The notes: a model not told the origin generated them from the sequence alone. A stretch of DNA of 64,000 nucleotides from Leptodontidium sp. MPI-SDFR-AT-0119 (GCA_020726505.1 JAHLEZ010000010.1:62001-126000), one strand, 5' to 3'; counted from the first letter of the stretch, positions 33,347 to 45,282 are shown. Numbers and translations: made by a program.

Positions 33347-33517
33347 TTCCAGCTGCGCGAACGAGATTCTCCGCTTCTGCAGACAGGACAGTACAGTACG
33401 TTGCGTCATCCGAGATTCATTGACGACCACTGAGAATGGTGATGCCCTCATCTGCATAGACTTGCGGGGAAAAGACCTGGCTAGTTTCCAAGGACAATGG
33501 ACTTGAACGGATGAGAC
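33347..33517. repeat. Dispersed repeat, copy 1
   Basis: About 170 bp that aligns, with gaps, to 36244-36418. The best block is TTCCAAGGACAATGGACTTG, identical in both, followed by GGATGAGAC. Similarity extends upstream through CCGAGAT and GAGAATGGT. It starts right behind the 5S gene terminator. Confidence 0.5.
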
Positions 33518-33855
33518 TCTGTCTGGGCTTCATGGAGGATCAAGATTCATTGCGGCGTTATTCATGCTTGACACCGCCTTTGAATTCTGCCGCCAATCAA
33601 CGCTAAGTCAAGACCCACCCGAGCCACCTTCTCATGGGTCGAAGACGGGAAATAAGAGCAACTCAAAATATTTTCCCAACAAATTCAGCCTTCAGAAGAC
33701 TACAGCAGATTTCGAAGATTCCGACAAGCAAAGAAGATGTCGGCGCGGCAGCTCACGTTTACATATCCAAGAGATAACCGTTGCACGGTAAATCTTGACT
33801 TGATGGGCGCGAGTATCTTCTTCAATGGGATGGTGATTGGAATCAGCTTCCTGAC

Positions 33856-34519
33856 TTGACACAATTTCCATCCGTGTCAAATGGAACGGTAAATACAGTA
33901 GCGCATAGCTCTGAGGTCGAGAAAATTTGGAAGGCATCCTACGTACTGGGTTTTGGAGCAGACGCTCATCTGAGGGAACTACGCAATGGCAACGACGAGT
34001 TTCCTGTTTGCAAAGTCGCTATCAATGCCCGGCAAAGACGCCTGCTTCAGGATGAGTTCTTACTCCTTCGTGTCCTATCCGCGCATGATCTTCCCGTTGT
34101 TCGCACATACACAGAGCCTCTTGTCGACGAGGAGGGCATCTTTGGTTACAGAATGGAGAAACTCGTCGACATCGACATGGACAACGCGGCGGAGTACGTA
34201 CCAGATATTGAACAAGCAGTAGCTGCCATTCATCTCTTAGGAATTGCGCTCTACGATATCACTCCCTCTAATGTTATGTTGAACACACAGGGGCGTATTA
34301 CGATGATTGATTTTGGGCGGGCTGGATATATTGGAGAGGAAATTCCACTATGCAAAGTGATGGGGATAAATCCAACGACGAAGATCTATTCCACATATCT
34401 TGACCGTCTGGCATTAGATCAAACTATCGGTACGTTAATTCCTTCTGGCAATGATTCAAAAGATAACTCACAATCAAGTAACAGAAAGACTCACTAGCAA
34501 CGCTCGAGCGAGTGGATAA
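33856..34519 (+). CDS. Minimal protein kinase-like protein
   Basis: Two exons (33856-34429, 34485-34519; GTACGT donor, AACAG acceptor) give 202 residues. Kinase landmarks are in order: a VLGFGADAHL glycine-loop-like segment, Lys in VCKVAI, the catalytic segment LYDITPSNVML (D and N of DxxxxN kept, HRD replaced by LYD) and IDFGRAG in place of DFG. The C-lobe is nearly absent, so the fold would be as small as Bud32 or RIO-type kinases. In fungi such short kinase-like proteins are numerous and mostly uncharacterised. Activity is plausible but not proven. Confidence 0.7.
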
Positions 34520-34772
34520 TCAACGAGCTGGTTGAGGTATAGCCATGCCTGGTCTATTGAGAAGTTTCTGGTGTGATATCATAACACGACGAAAGGACCC
34601 TACTCGTGTATGTTGCCATTAGCGGTATCTGCAACATGTACGGAGAGGAGAGGCAACATGAAGAAGACCAGATGAGGATCGACCTAAAAGATTCAATTCC
34701 AAGGGTATAAGTAGAAGCTGCAGAACGAGGCAAACTGCATGCGCCCTTCTAATATCTCATTGCTCACTGCCG

Positions 34773-35740
34773 TCACTCCTCTTCCTCGCCCGATTAGTAG
34801 TTGTAATCGTAGCATACTGCTTCGCATTCCTCATCCTGATCGTTTACACCACAGATGGTATTATGGAACGGTGCAATCCGCAAAGAAGTCTCGGAAATAT
34901 CTCCTTACTCAACTGTCTATAATTATGACATTCTTCGTCACTGAGCTTGTACTCGTAGTTCTTAGTCAGCAGAATCCAGAGCAAACCAGGAAAGTAATGC
35001 TCCACAGTCTACAAGGCTTGTCTCTTTTGCAAGGCTCGATTAGTAAGGTCCGTATACTTATGTGGAACTACATGGTTGCTGACAATAGGACAGGCCATGT
35101 TTGTTGCAAGGTTGCACCCGGGCCCGGCTTCATTCGACTTTGGCTTTTCTCGAGAGGAAATTCCCCTGTTTTCGTTTCCACAGTCATTTCCTTTGGCTCG
35201 TCTGCTCTATCTACGGTATTGCCTTGACCTTAGGTTGTACTGCCTTCGTCTGGATCTTGCAAGATCAGGATGTGTACAAAGGGCGGGTATTTGTGGTCGC
35301 TGCAGTCTCTATCTGCTTTCTCGCTTGCTTCTCACTTCGCCATATTCATGACACATATCTCAGCGGCTTGCCTGGCACGAGCACGCCTCCTGGAGCCTAC
35401 GTTCTCAGCTTCAATTTGGCTTCAGCGCCCGCCTCGGCACTAATCTCGTTGTGCTCAAGTGTTACAACATTCTTGCTAGTAGGTATTACATTTGCTTTTG
35501 TAGAAGACTGCTAATGTGCACAGGTCTATCTGTCTCATCTCCAATGGGCTTTGGGTTTTCCTGACGCTATACAACCTCGAGATTAGGGACCAGAATTTGG
35601 CGGAAACCTCGAGCATGCCACCTAACACAGCAACGGGCACAGGGGAGGCGAACGAACGAGCCCCTTGGAAACGCCTTGGGTCAGAATGGTCTACAAGTTC
35701 CGTAGATAATGCACGCTCAATTGAGCAGCACGATGCGTGA
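34773..35740 (+). pseudogene. Multipass membrane protein, gene model broken or unresolved
   Basis: Several hydrophobic stretches lie in different frames: LVVVIVAYCFAFLILIVY (34788), LVCSIYGIALTLGCTAFVWI (35193), VFVVAAVSICFLACFSL (35290), a stretch near 35430-35490 and LISNGLWVFLTLYNL (35523). The tail from 35580 is polar. I found no set of introns that joins them in phase; the change near 35180-35195 needs a 1-nt shift rather than an intron. I infer either a decayed receptor- or transporter-like gene, or a gene with introns that I could not place. The family is unknown. Confidence 0.35.
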
Positions 35741-36243
35741 GCCGTAGCCCAACAAAAATGGCACTTTGACCATTACTCCCTTCTTAAAAATACCTAGCTA
35801 TACTAGATTCCAAGAAATTGCAACAAATCATGAGACTAATACTAATTTGAAATTCGGCTTATGCCCTCATTTCAGCCCAAACCTAAAAGAAGAGGCTGCT
35901 CTCATTTAACAAAGTATCTTCAGTTTCTATTCACTTACGAAACAACACGCTAAACACTAATCTCCAAAGGGATAATTCTAATGCATTAAGAATTTGACCT
36001 ATCTCAGAACAGCCTTGCTATCCTTTTGTCGAAAGATTCTTGTCCATCTTTAAAGGGGTTTTCTTGCTCGTTTACGGCACTCTTGCTCTTTTCGCTAACT
36101 TGACTATTAACGTTGGTCTCCTTTTTGCGATTATCCATAACGTTCTCCTCTTCATACCTGCTTTCGTTATCATCTCCGTGCCCAGCAAAATCCACAGCTG
36201 GCTCTTGGCACAAGTACCCGTACGATCAAGGCTACGCCAGTTT

Positions 36244-36418
36244 CCCCTTCAGAATTCCAGGCTCGAAACATTCTGCACTTCCACCAAGGCAAAGACAATT
36301 CAATTACGATCGACCGTCCGAGATCCTTTGAGGCGACGAGAATGGTTTGAGCAGCGCTCTCGTCTGACGGACTTGCTAAGGTAGGTTCCAAGGACAATGG
36401 ACTTGCATGGATGAGACA
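36244..36418. repeat. Dispersed repeat, copy 2
   Basis: The second copy of the element at 33347-33517, in the same orientation. The two copies bracket the kinase-like and membrane-protein genes. Confidence 0.5.
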
Positions 36419-36504
36419 GGACCGAATTCCGGGGTTAATAGACTGTGAGGCATAATCTTAATAATCAAGATTCTAATTTCTGTATTGTTTACCTTTTTCG
36501 TTTG

Positions 36505-36558
36505 CCCTGCTGTAAGCGAGAGGATTGTTATTCCCTCGGCAGCCTCGCTTACAGCGGG
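36505..36558. repeat. Inverted repeat (hairpin)
   Basis: The arms CCCTGCTGTAAGCGAG (36505-36520) and CTCGCTTACAGCGGG (36544-36558) are inverted copies with one mismatch, separated by 23 bp. This could be the fused ends of a deleted DNA transposon or a simple hairpin. Confidence 0.5.
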
Positions 36559-36774
36559 ACAATCAATGAGGCGAGAACAAATAAACAGTGTAAGCAAGCT
36601 TGTGTTGAGACCTTAGAAATAGACCGTAACATTGTAAAGCTGCCATTAGGGCCAACTCATTCGATTAGCCTAAGCCAGTCTGGAATAGGAGCATACTATC
36701 CTTCGCGACCAGTACAAGTAGCCTCCTAATTGTATTCTAGAAAAATTGAAGAATTTTTCCACCAAACTTTTGAA

Positions 36775-36850
36775 GACCTAGTCCCCGAAGGGGCTCAGCA
36801 TTTGGTGCTCCGCACCTCTTTTAGTTTTTTTTTTATTATTATTTTGTCTT
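36775..36850 (+). other. Two short hairpins followed by a T-run (possible SINE 3' end)
   Basis: AGTCCCCGAAGGGGCT and GGTGCTCCGCACC are two compact self-complementary strings about 13 bp apart, followed within a few bases by TTTTAG and a run of nine or more T. This layout looks like the 3' end of a polymerase III transcript or a SINE tail. It is a suggestion only. Confidence 0.3.
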
Positions 36851-38154
36851 TGCAACATTAGCAATTAAGCACACATATGCGGGTTGTAAATCTTTCGAAT
36901 TATGGTGGGAATTTGTGTTTTGGGATGCTCAGAGCCAGTTCATGTCCTTAAGCGAGTTCCGATCTGAAGCTGATGTATCGCAGAGTGAAGAGAAGTAATC
37001 TTCTCTGTCACCCTATCGAGAACAACCCGCAAAGGGCTTTTTGGGCAAATATTCTTTGGTCTATCTATTCAAAGACATATTTCTAGAGTGGGCAGCTGAA
37101 ATTCCTGCAGAACCCGCTGCTCAACGGCTTTCGTTCAACCTCAGAGAAATCCGCATCTGCTTGTCCCGATTTCTCTTCCCCTCTTACAACAAAAATTCCA
37201 CCCGGACACATCATGGATTCGGTCCCGGTGGACAGCTTGCATCAGTTCCCGATAGTATCTTAGAATCGTTATCCGCAGGAATCATCCCATCAACTGTGAA
37301 ACATGTCTGTGCTCTTAGCGATTTGTGGGGCATACACGGCAATTTAAATTGCTGAATCGCTCTGAGTGGTGCAAAATATAATGACTCCATCTCACCCCAG
37401 CCTTCCACGCACGCAAATTTAAGCTTTACCACAAAGCTTGTACAAGCTTAGCGAATTCTTCCGCCTCTCAAATTGAAGTTTGGGGCAGGATGGGTGAGTG
37501 GGGGGATTGTGGGGTTGGAAGCTTTGAGGTACAGTGGACGCTACCATGTAACACATGTAACACATCCTGGCTGTTTGAAGGTAATTGCTCTTTCGGTCCT
37601 TTCTAGAGTGCGAATCGAGAATCATTTCGTTTTACCAAGCGAGCTCCAAGGATTGAGTTACATTCGTCTTTTCAAGCTTAAACGACAAACGCAAATACAC
37701 AATAATTTTCCACAGAGATATTTCCCCCAAATTCTTGATAGTAGAACCATCCGTCCTTTTGCCGTTTCTCAGTGACATCAAATTCGTAGAAAAGGTGGAG
37801 ATGGCTGGCCCAAGGTCATAACGGGATAGAGATTTGATTGACGGCTCTGAGATTTATCCGAACTGATCTACAAATCCAGGTCCCGTGTCCAACTACAGTG
37901 GGGGGAATGAATCGTACTTTCGGAGATCCGGACGGAGTATCTCATTCGTATCTCACAAACGGATACGCGAGGCTAGAAAATAATATCGAAATACTTGTCA
38001 GGACGCGTAGACAATGGGTTCTGTTTACCCCGCATCATTTCGCAACTCAGGATTGCTTGCCTCAAGATTTCTATAAGAACCAAGACCTTGGCAGTGTCTT
38101 GGCTTCCGAAATCAGGCTATCTTCACTGCCTAATTATCATCTCTTTCAAAAGCC
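36851..38154. other. Intergenic region upstream of the polygalacturonase
   Basis: About 1.3 kb with no supported gene. It would carry the promoter of the polygalacturonase. TATAAG and CAATGGG strings occur, but I cannot assign sites. Confidence 0.4.
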
Positions 38155-39673
38155 ATGTTGCAAACCACAGTTCAAACCTTGGCAGCTCTATTGCTAGCTG
38201 CCACTTGTACAGCCTCTCCCGCTCCAGCTCCTACCCCGGCTCCCTCCCCTTTCGAAGTTGAACAAGCCATCCAAGAGCGTGATATCGAGAAGCGTGCTGC
38301 TACTTGCACGTTTTCAGGATCACTTGGCTACTCATCAGCCAGCAAGTCAAAGGCATCATGCTCGACCATCATTCTAGATACGCTGACCGTTCCGGCTGGC
38401 ACAACTTTGGACAGTAAGTACGATCCACATCTGCGACATTTACTTCCCATTTCAGATGTGCTGGGAAGCAAAATTTCCTGTATACTGAGTTGATTCCTTT
38501 GTTTACTTTCTCGTCAAATTATATGCTAACTTTCTGCAGTGACAGGTTTGCCCGACAACACTGTCGTCATCTTCAAAGGCGAAACTTCATTTGCTTACAG
38601 CGAATGGGAAGGCCCCCTCTTTGCCGTCAGTGGAACTGGCATCACAGTCGCTGGTGAATCTAGTGGTGGCTCCATTCTTAACGGTAACGGTGCATCTTAC
38701 TGGGATGGTGGTGGTAGCAGTACTGGCAAGACGAAGCCTAAATTCTTCCAAGCCCATGACTTGACGAACTCGCTTATCGAACAGTTTACCATCCTGAACC
38801 CCCCGGTGCAAGTCTTCAGTATCAACGGGGCCAGTAACTTGGAGCTCGCTTATATCACCATTGATGCCTCGGCTGGAGATTCGTTGGGTAAGAATACGGA
38901 TGGTTTTGATATTGGGTCCTCGGATCTTGTTACTATTGGTACGTTATCCTGAATTACCCTTGCTCGTTCTCCTGTATACATCAAGTGTCACCAACTGGCT
39001 CACTTATATTATCTCAGAGTCCGCAACTGTCTACAACCAAGATGACTGCGTAGCCATCAACTCTGGCACCAATATCATCTTCAAGAATGGGTACTGCTCT
39101 GGTGGCCATGGACTCTCAATCGGTTCAGTTGGAGGCCGCAGCGACAACACTGTCGACGGGGTACAATTCCTCTCATCGACCGTCACCAAGTCTGTCAACG
39201 GTACGTTTCCCCTCATTGAATCTTTAAAATCTTCATGCATCTAACACCACACAGGTATTCGCGTGAAAGCAATCGAAAACGACACTGGTAAAATTAACAA
39301 CGTAGAATACGACAGCATCACACTATCTTCCATCTCCAAGTACGATTTCCCCCCACCATCTTCCCCCTCAATAACACATTCTTCTTTCCACAACTGCTTA
39401 ACTAATCGAACTCATAGATACGGTATCCTCATCGAGCAAAACTACGACGGTGGCGATTTGGACGGCGGAACTGCCTCCAGTGGTGTGCCCATCACCGACC
39501 TGACCATCAAGAATATCGTCGGTACCGGCGCCGTTGCCAGCAGCGGTTACGATGTGGTCATCACGTGCGGTTCTGGTGCTTGCACGGGCTGGACTTGGTC
39601 CAGTGTTGCTGTTACGGGTGGGAAGAAGTATGGTTCCTGCACTAATGTGCCAAGTGTTGCTGCTTGCTCTTAA
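38155..39673 (+). CDS. Endopolygalacturonase (GH28), secreted
   Basis: This enzyme hydrolyses alpha-1,4-galacturonan in plant cell-wall pectin. Five exons (38155-38413, 38540-38938, 39018-39200, 39255-39339, 39418-39673) give 393 residues. The signal peptide is [20 protein letters not shown]; an Ala/Pro linker and a dibasic EKR propeptide site precede the mature start AATCTF. Active-site signatures are NTDGFDI (about residue 205), QDDCVAIN (226), GHGLSIGS (250) and RVKA (284; RIK is usual, the Lys is kept). The three catalytic Asp and the His are all present, so the enzyme should be active. The beta-helix layout and the terminal Cys residues match fungal endo-enzymes rather than exo-enzymes. 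Confidence 0.95.
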
Positions 39674-40950
39674 CTTTCCTGCTCTTTGGCTTGTGGGGTT
39701 CATTAGAGAAAAGTTGGCTTGGCAGTGGAGAGGAAGTGTCAGTGGAGATGGTTCGGGTGGTGGATTTCACGCTTCTACCTTTCTTTACGTATTCTTGAGT
39801 ATATTTTAGGGTTTGCTGAATTCGCTCTTTAGCTCTATGTTGAATCCAATCTTGAAAATAGGGTCTTTTCAATATAACACTCTCAATCTGGGACATGCGT
39901 GTCCTGCTTCCTGCTTTCGACACAAAGTCAGCTGGCATGCCACTCGTAGCCTTCAGAACACCATAATTCACAGCTGTATCTAGGTTTCTGCACATTCTGC
40001 ACCATGAAACTGTTCCTATTGGGACCATTTGGGTCTCTTACATCTTCATATTCTTCCATAATCCCTTTGTTTACTTCCATATAGACGCCAAGAAACACCC
40101 CCTTATTGACTTTTACCCTTGGACCCTTGGAGAAAAAACGAAGTAAGTAACATTATCCCCTCCCACGAGCTCGACAACACAAAAATTACCGTACTGCACG
40201 CGTTGCTAAGAATTTCAAGAGTTGCAGACAACCATCGTTCTGAGCTGACGGAGTGATGTCAATGTGAAAGCAGGAAAAAGTATGGCTGTGGCGTTAAGAA
40301 AGGGGGAGAATAGGCCAGAGAAACCAAGGATTTAATTACAATATCAAGTGGTATTCGTATCGAACCACTTTACAATAGTTTTGCTGGAAATGCAGAAAAG
40401 GTTTGCCGAAAAGGTTTGTGGCATTGGGTAGCCCTCGCAAAATGTGAAAAGGTTGGATGAGCCGACAAAACGCCACTTGTTGATTGCCTTCTTCTGCTCC
40501 TCGCAACACTTGAAGATAGAGAAAAAAATGAGCAATATTGTGTAGTATCAGAAGCATCAGAAAACAACATAAAATGCTTAATCTCGCACACCTCTTGGTT
40601 TGGCAGTCCAATTCTCTTCTGTCGCCGAGGACTTCTAAAGTCAAGCTGGCGAGGTTATTCAACCTGTCGCTGCAGCGAAAGTACAGGAACAATGCACTTG
40701 GTAGTGGATACAACAGCGGGATCAAGGCGAATGTTCTAATTCCTCATTAAGAAGGAATTTGAATTTGAAACTTTGAGAAAATCAATGTATCCCTCTACTA
40801 ATTCATCACTCAAAGAGAAATGGCGCGATCCCATCATCCTACTCGAGAAAACTCAAACAACCCACTTTGAATCTCCTTAAGACAGTCATAAAGGAGTGTC
40901 ACTCATCCGTCGATTCTCTTACAATTTTGATCTGCGCATCCTTACTGACC
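39674..40950. other. Intergenic region between convergent genes
   Basis: Holds the 3' ends of the polygalacturonase gene and of the small secreted protein gene. A 129-codon minus-strand frame (40336-40725) has hydrophobic parts but no family or splice support. Confidence 0.4.
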
Positions 40951-41938
40951 TCAGCACCACCCATCGTAATTGACATGCTGTGCTCTGATAACCAGCTCCC
41001 CGTTTCCATTCGCCGCTTGTGAACCTAAAACACAGAAAATATCACATCAGCACTCTCTCGTACTATCACAGTACTGCACATTTCACTTACCTCTAACCTG
41101 TCCCCCGGAATTACAATGATTGAAAATCCACTGCACAGCCAACGCCACATCCGAACTAGAACCGCATTCAAACATCAGCATCTCATCTCAACCACCCCGC
41201 CCCTTCCCCCAACGCACACATCTATCACACCAATTCAAGGCCCCAGACAAAGTCCAGAAGCAATCAAGCAAGGGTATACAACTCACCAATACGATTTCGT
41301 CGGATTCGCCTGCCCAGGCGTATAATTCAGCCCATCGACCTTCGCGTTGCCAGATGTGCAGAAGCGCTTCCCGTTGTATCGATCGACGCCGCATCCTGAA
41401 GTGCCGAGTGACATGAGGTAGTTGAAGCAGGCGATTACGCTGTCGACGTTTGCGAGGGCGTCGGGACAGTCTTTTTGATGAGGGGTTAGTGGGGTGGATA
41501 GTTTGGTTGAGGGAGATTTAGGTGGGAGGGAGGAGGTTGTATGTGATGGGTAGATGGGTGGAGAGAGGAAGGGAAGGGAGGGGAGGGGAGTGAATGTGAG
41601 GTAGGTGGCTTACGGCGACATTCTCCGTTGTACAGAGTCGTGAAGGAATTTCCGAATGCTAGAGAAGTAGAAAGTCCATAAGTCAGAATATACTGCCTGG
41701 ATCTATATTCCTCAATCTAAAATTTGATTAGGCTGACGACCGGTACAAGATACTCACGCAGATTCGGCGTTGTGGTGTATAGTTGTTCTGAAGTTAAGCC
41801 TAGTTCGGCGAGTGAGGGCATGCCTGGGCCGGGGATGACTTCTGGGTAGAAGGTGGTCGTCTCAGTTGGGAGGGCTGTTGTTGAGATGATGAGTGTTGTG
41901 AATGCCATCAAAATGGATTTGGAGATTTGAGGATACAT
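40951..41938 (-). CDS. Secreted cysteine-rich protein (8 Cys)
   Basis: Five exons (41758-41938, 41614-41658, 41287-41470, 41091-41155, 40951-41024) join in phase to 182 residues. The N-terminus (ILMAFTTLIISTTALP) is a signal peptide. The mature part has eight Cys: GECR, CPDALANVDS, ACFNYL, SGCGVDR, FCTSGNA, SYCSDVA, NHCNSGG and the last residue GWC, enough for four disulfides. Tyr/Asn/Gly-rich loops are typical of small fungal secreted proteins, some of which are effectors or wall proteins. I do not recognise a named family. The middle of the gene is finely split by introns, and all donors are GTGAGT- or GTAAG-like. Confidence 0.75.
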
Positions 41939-42760
41939 GTTGGATAGTTCTATCGTGGACGGCAAATAAGTAGAGGATAGGGAAGATAGTCGATTTCAAA
42001 ATCTGGAAGTGGTTATATGAGTTGAGAACCATGAGCAACGGGAGATCTCAAGTCTAAATACCCTTCAAGAATCTAGAAATTAGGCGGGATATCGGCCGAG
42101 AACTATAGAGTACTTTCAGAAGGATTCTTCGATCTTGCGACTTTTGATTAATTACCTGTATATTTCCCCGCTGCGCAAGACATGCTTGGGCTTATTCACG
42201 TTGCATGAGGAAAATTACAATCTAAGCATGTACGTAAGATATGCAAGTACTCTCCGGCTTGTTAATTGCCAAAAAGTGATGCAGAAGTTTCAATTATTTT
42301 AATTGCTTTTCGGGTACAGACAGCAGCTTTGTCACACAATCCCCACAGCTTACTTAGAAGTCGAGAATTGCCGGGTAATTGAGCAAGATTCTTTTGGATC
42401 TCACTGCATTCGGTCTTTATCTTGTAGATATAACCGCTGCAGAGTGGAATCGGGGGAAGGTAAAAAGTGTATCCACTGCATTTTGTAAGATCCTCTACAT
42501 TTACCCTTCTAAAGTGGCGGCACTGTACTTGTCCATATACTTTTTGGAGTTTTACAATATTTTTCGGTTCGTGTTAGCAAGTTCTGTGAGACACCGGAGA
42601 CTTTCACAAGTCACGCCAATAACAGAGGAAGGGTATTCAGTTAGACATCTTGTCAGTATTCATAAGTCAACATTGAGAATAGCTAACTCCAGATTTCTCG
42701 AAACATTAAGATGCTCCCAAATTTCATTCGCTGCATAAAACCAACATACTACTTCGACTC
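41939..42760. other. Intergenic region
   Basis: About 0.8 kb upstream of the secreted protein gene and downstream of the next minus-strand gene. The plus-strand frame at 42379 (119 codons) looks random. Confidence 0.4.
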
Positions 42761-45282
42761 TTACTTATCACCACGACTCTTCCTATCCCCCTCCTCGTCC
42801 TGCACTGCATATTGTTTCTCATCCGCATACCTCACTGCTCCCTCCTCGACTTTCGCTTCACTAACTGTCGTCCCACCACTACCACCTCCCGCGTGTCCTT
42901 CTCCATTTGCAGACTCTTGATCCTTATACTTCTCCTTCTCGTTATCGAGGTCGATTTTCTGGACATCTTCCTTCTTCCCGTCATCTTTCCTAGCATCATC
43001 TTCTTTTTCTCCACCCTCCTTTTTCTCACCGTTATTACTCGGATCCACTTCATGGCTTTGATGATCCTTCCCATCACCCTCCTTCTTCTCATCCCCTCCC
43101 TCTTTATCCTCGTCATTGTTGCTATCTCCACTGTCTATTTTCCCATTCGAATGCCCACTAATTAATACCTCACTCTGCAAAAAGCTCCCAATTCCATATC
43201 CGTTTCCATTCGCCTCTCCCTTCCCCTCGCCATCCATAACACCAACGATCTTCCCCCAGAAACCTTTCACCACCCCCTCGCCCTCCTCTTTCCCATCTTC
43301 TTTCTTCAAATCCTTTTCCCCACCCACATACTCATCCTCACCATCACCAAACCCCCCACAAACAGTCTCCCACGGAACCCACTCCCCCCTCTGCGTCCAG
43401 ACGCCTCCTTTCCCACCACGGACATCAAACCAGCGCTCTCCTGCATTGACAGAAATAGGTTCATTTGAGTCAGTAGAACTGAGATGTGATTGTAGGAGAG
43501 AGCGGGTGGAGTTGTGGAACCACATTTTCTTCCATGTGTCGTTTATGTTCTTGATGCCGTTTGTGTTGGGTTCGGCGTCAGTGTCGTGGAAATTCAACAT
43601 CGCAGGAACAGAAGATGTAGGGACACGTGTATTTGTCCACAAGGGGAAGGAGGACCACGATTGAGGCGTATTTGTATCTTCATCGTTGTTTTTTCTTGGC
43701 TCATCGAGAGAGGAGGTGGTATTTTCATTCGAATTTGAATTCGAGATATGCTCCTCATCCTCCTCCTTATCCAGGACTACGAAAGGCGGAGGAGGTGCAT
43801 TCTCTAAATCAGCAGGGAGGTGAATGGATCGTTTGATCTTATACAATGCAGCTTGACTCTTACTGGGTCCTTTTATTACATCAGATGCTTGATAGAAACG
43901 TATTATTTCGATATCAGCCGAACTGGATTGCATGGCTTGGAAGATGGAGTTGATGTAGTCGAGACTGATTCCGAATTCATAGTTCTGGATCCGGTCTGCG
44001 TCAAGAGTTTGGTTTAGTGGGTTCGTGGAAATAGATGTGTCCTCCTGGTTGGTTTTGGTGTTGGTGAAAACAGAGGCGAGCCTATTGGATTTTGAAGATG
44101 CAAGGGAGAGAACGCGTGCCTGTTCTTGCTCGCTGTAGATTTGAGCGATGGTTTGTTGAGAGCTCTTTTTGCCCTGGGTGGAGAATTCGAGGAGTTCCGA
44201 GAGGTGTTTGTAGAATGGCCGGAGGGAGGATGCGCGGCCTATGAGGAGGGATGGGGAGATATGGTGAGGGGGGTGGTTAACTCCTTCATTTTCTACCTCT
44301 GTTTGGCTGGCTTGTGAGGGGGAGGAGGAATAGATGTCTTTTGGAAGTGGAGATTCGGGGATTGAATGACATGCTGGATCGTCCAGTGGGCTTGAACATG
44401 ACTTTGTGGCGCCGAAGAGGATTTTGTGCGTGTATTTTGGAGGGCGTTGAGAATTGGGGAGGTTGGTGCCGTTGGTGTTAGGGACTTGTCCGTATTTGGA
44501 GAAGAGCTTGCTGGAGGTGTCTTGTGAGGTGTGGAGGAAGCGGCTGATTGTTACTGAGGCGGGGAGTTGGAAGATGGTATCTTAGTGGGTGTTAGGTCAT
44601 GTAGGCGATAACAGTAAAATAGGTAGGTAGAAGAAGTACATAAAGTATCTAAACGAGGAAATGACAAACCTTCATCTACAATAAGAACCAAATCATCATC
44701 ATGTACCTCCTTTCCAAGTAGAAAGCTGAACGTGTTCTTGACTACATCCATGCCCGGCCTCTCGCTATCCGGAGATTCTCCATAGCTGATCAGCGTCGGA
44801 GGTGGATAATTTAGGATTGCTGCCGAGAGAAGAGTCTTGCAGAGATTGACCGAGGAATTGTTTGTCGGGATGAGGAGGTGGAATTTTGGTTTCTTGATGA
44901 CGATGTGGTCGGTGCTGTTCTTGGAATCGACTTCGTTCCATCTGGTGTCGGTGTCTTCGGATTCCCCGTAGGTTGCTATGGCGTCTGTGATGCTGGTTGG
45001 GATGTAATTGGTGAGTGTTGAAGCTGAGAATTGGAATTCGGTCTGGTGATTTGGTTAGAAATTGGATAAGCTGATGGATTATGTGGTGGATGAGAAGCTT
45101 ACAGCGTGCCGTCGTCCGTAGAAGATGAAGATAATGCCGAAAAGAGTGATGAATAGGAGGAACATCCGGCTTCGAATCCTACCTGGTCGTCGCATTTGAG
45201 AGAGGATATGACTAGCTACTATTCTTACTGGAGAGCTTCTCTGTCTCTGGGGCGGACCGCCTGGTAGATCTCCATATTTCAT
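42761..45282 (-). CDS. Type II membrane protein with glycosyltransferase-like region
   Basis: Three exons (45103-45282, 44670-45042, 42761-44580) give 790 residues with matching phases. A basic cytosolic N-terminus precedes one membrane helix (MFLLFITLFGIIFIFYG, about residue 40), as in Golgi type II enzymes. Next comes HLLIPTNNSSVNLCKTLLSA and HDDDLVLIVDEDTIFQLP, which looks like a GT-A fold with an acidic DxD-like metal site, then EFGISLDYINSIFQ and GERWFDVRGGKGGVWTQ. The order resembles an uncharacterised fungal family distantly related to procollagen glycosyltransferases. The last 200 residues are a Lys/Glu/Asp/Gly-rich low-complexity tail. The sugar donor and acceptor are unknown. Confidence 0.7.

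Noticed and set aside
42812..43664. Plus-strand frames of 117 and 182 codons
   Set aside because: They mirror the Lys/Glu/Asp-rich tail of the minus-strand glycosyltransferase-like gene, which gives Leu/Pro/Ser-rich shadows.
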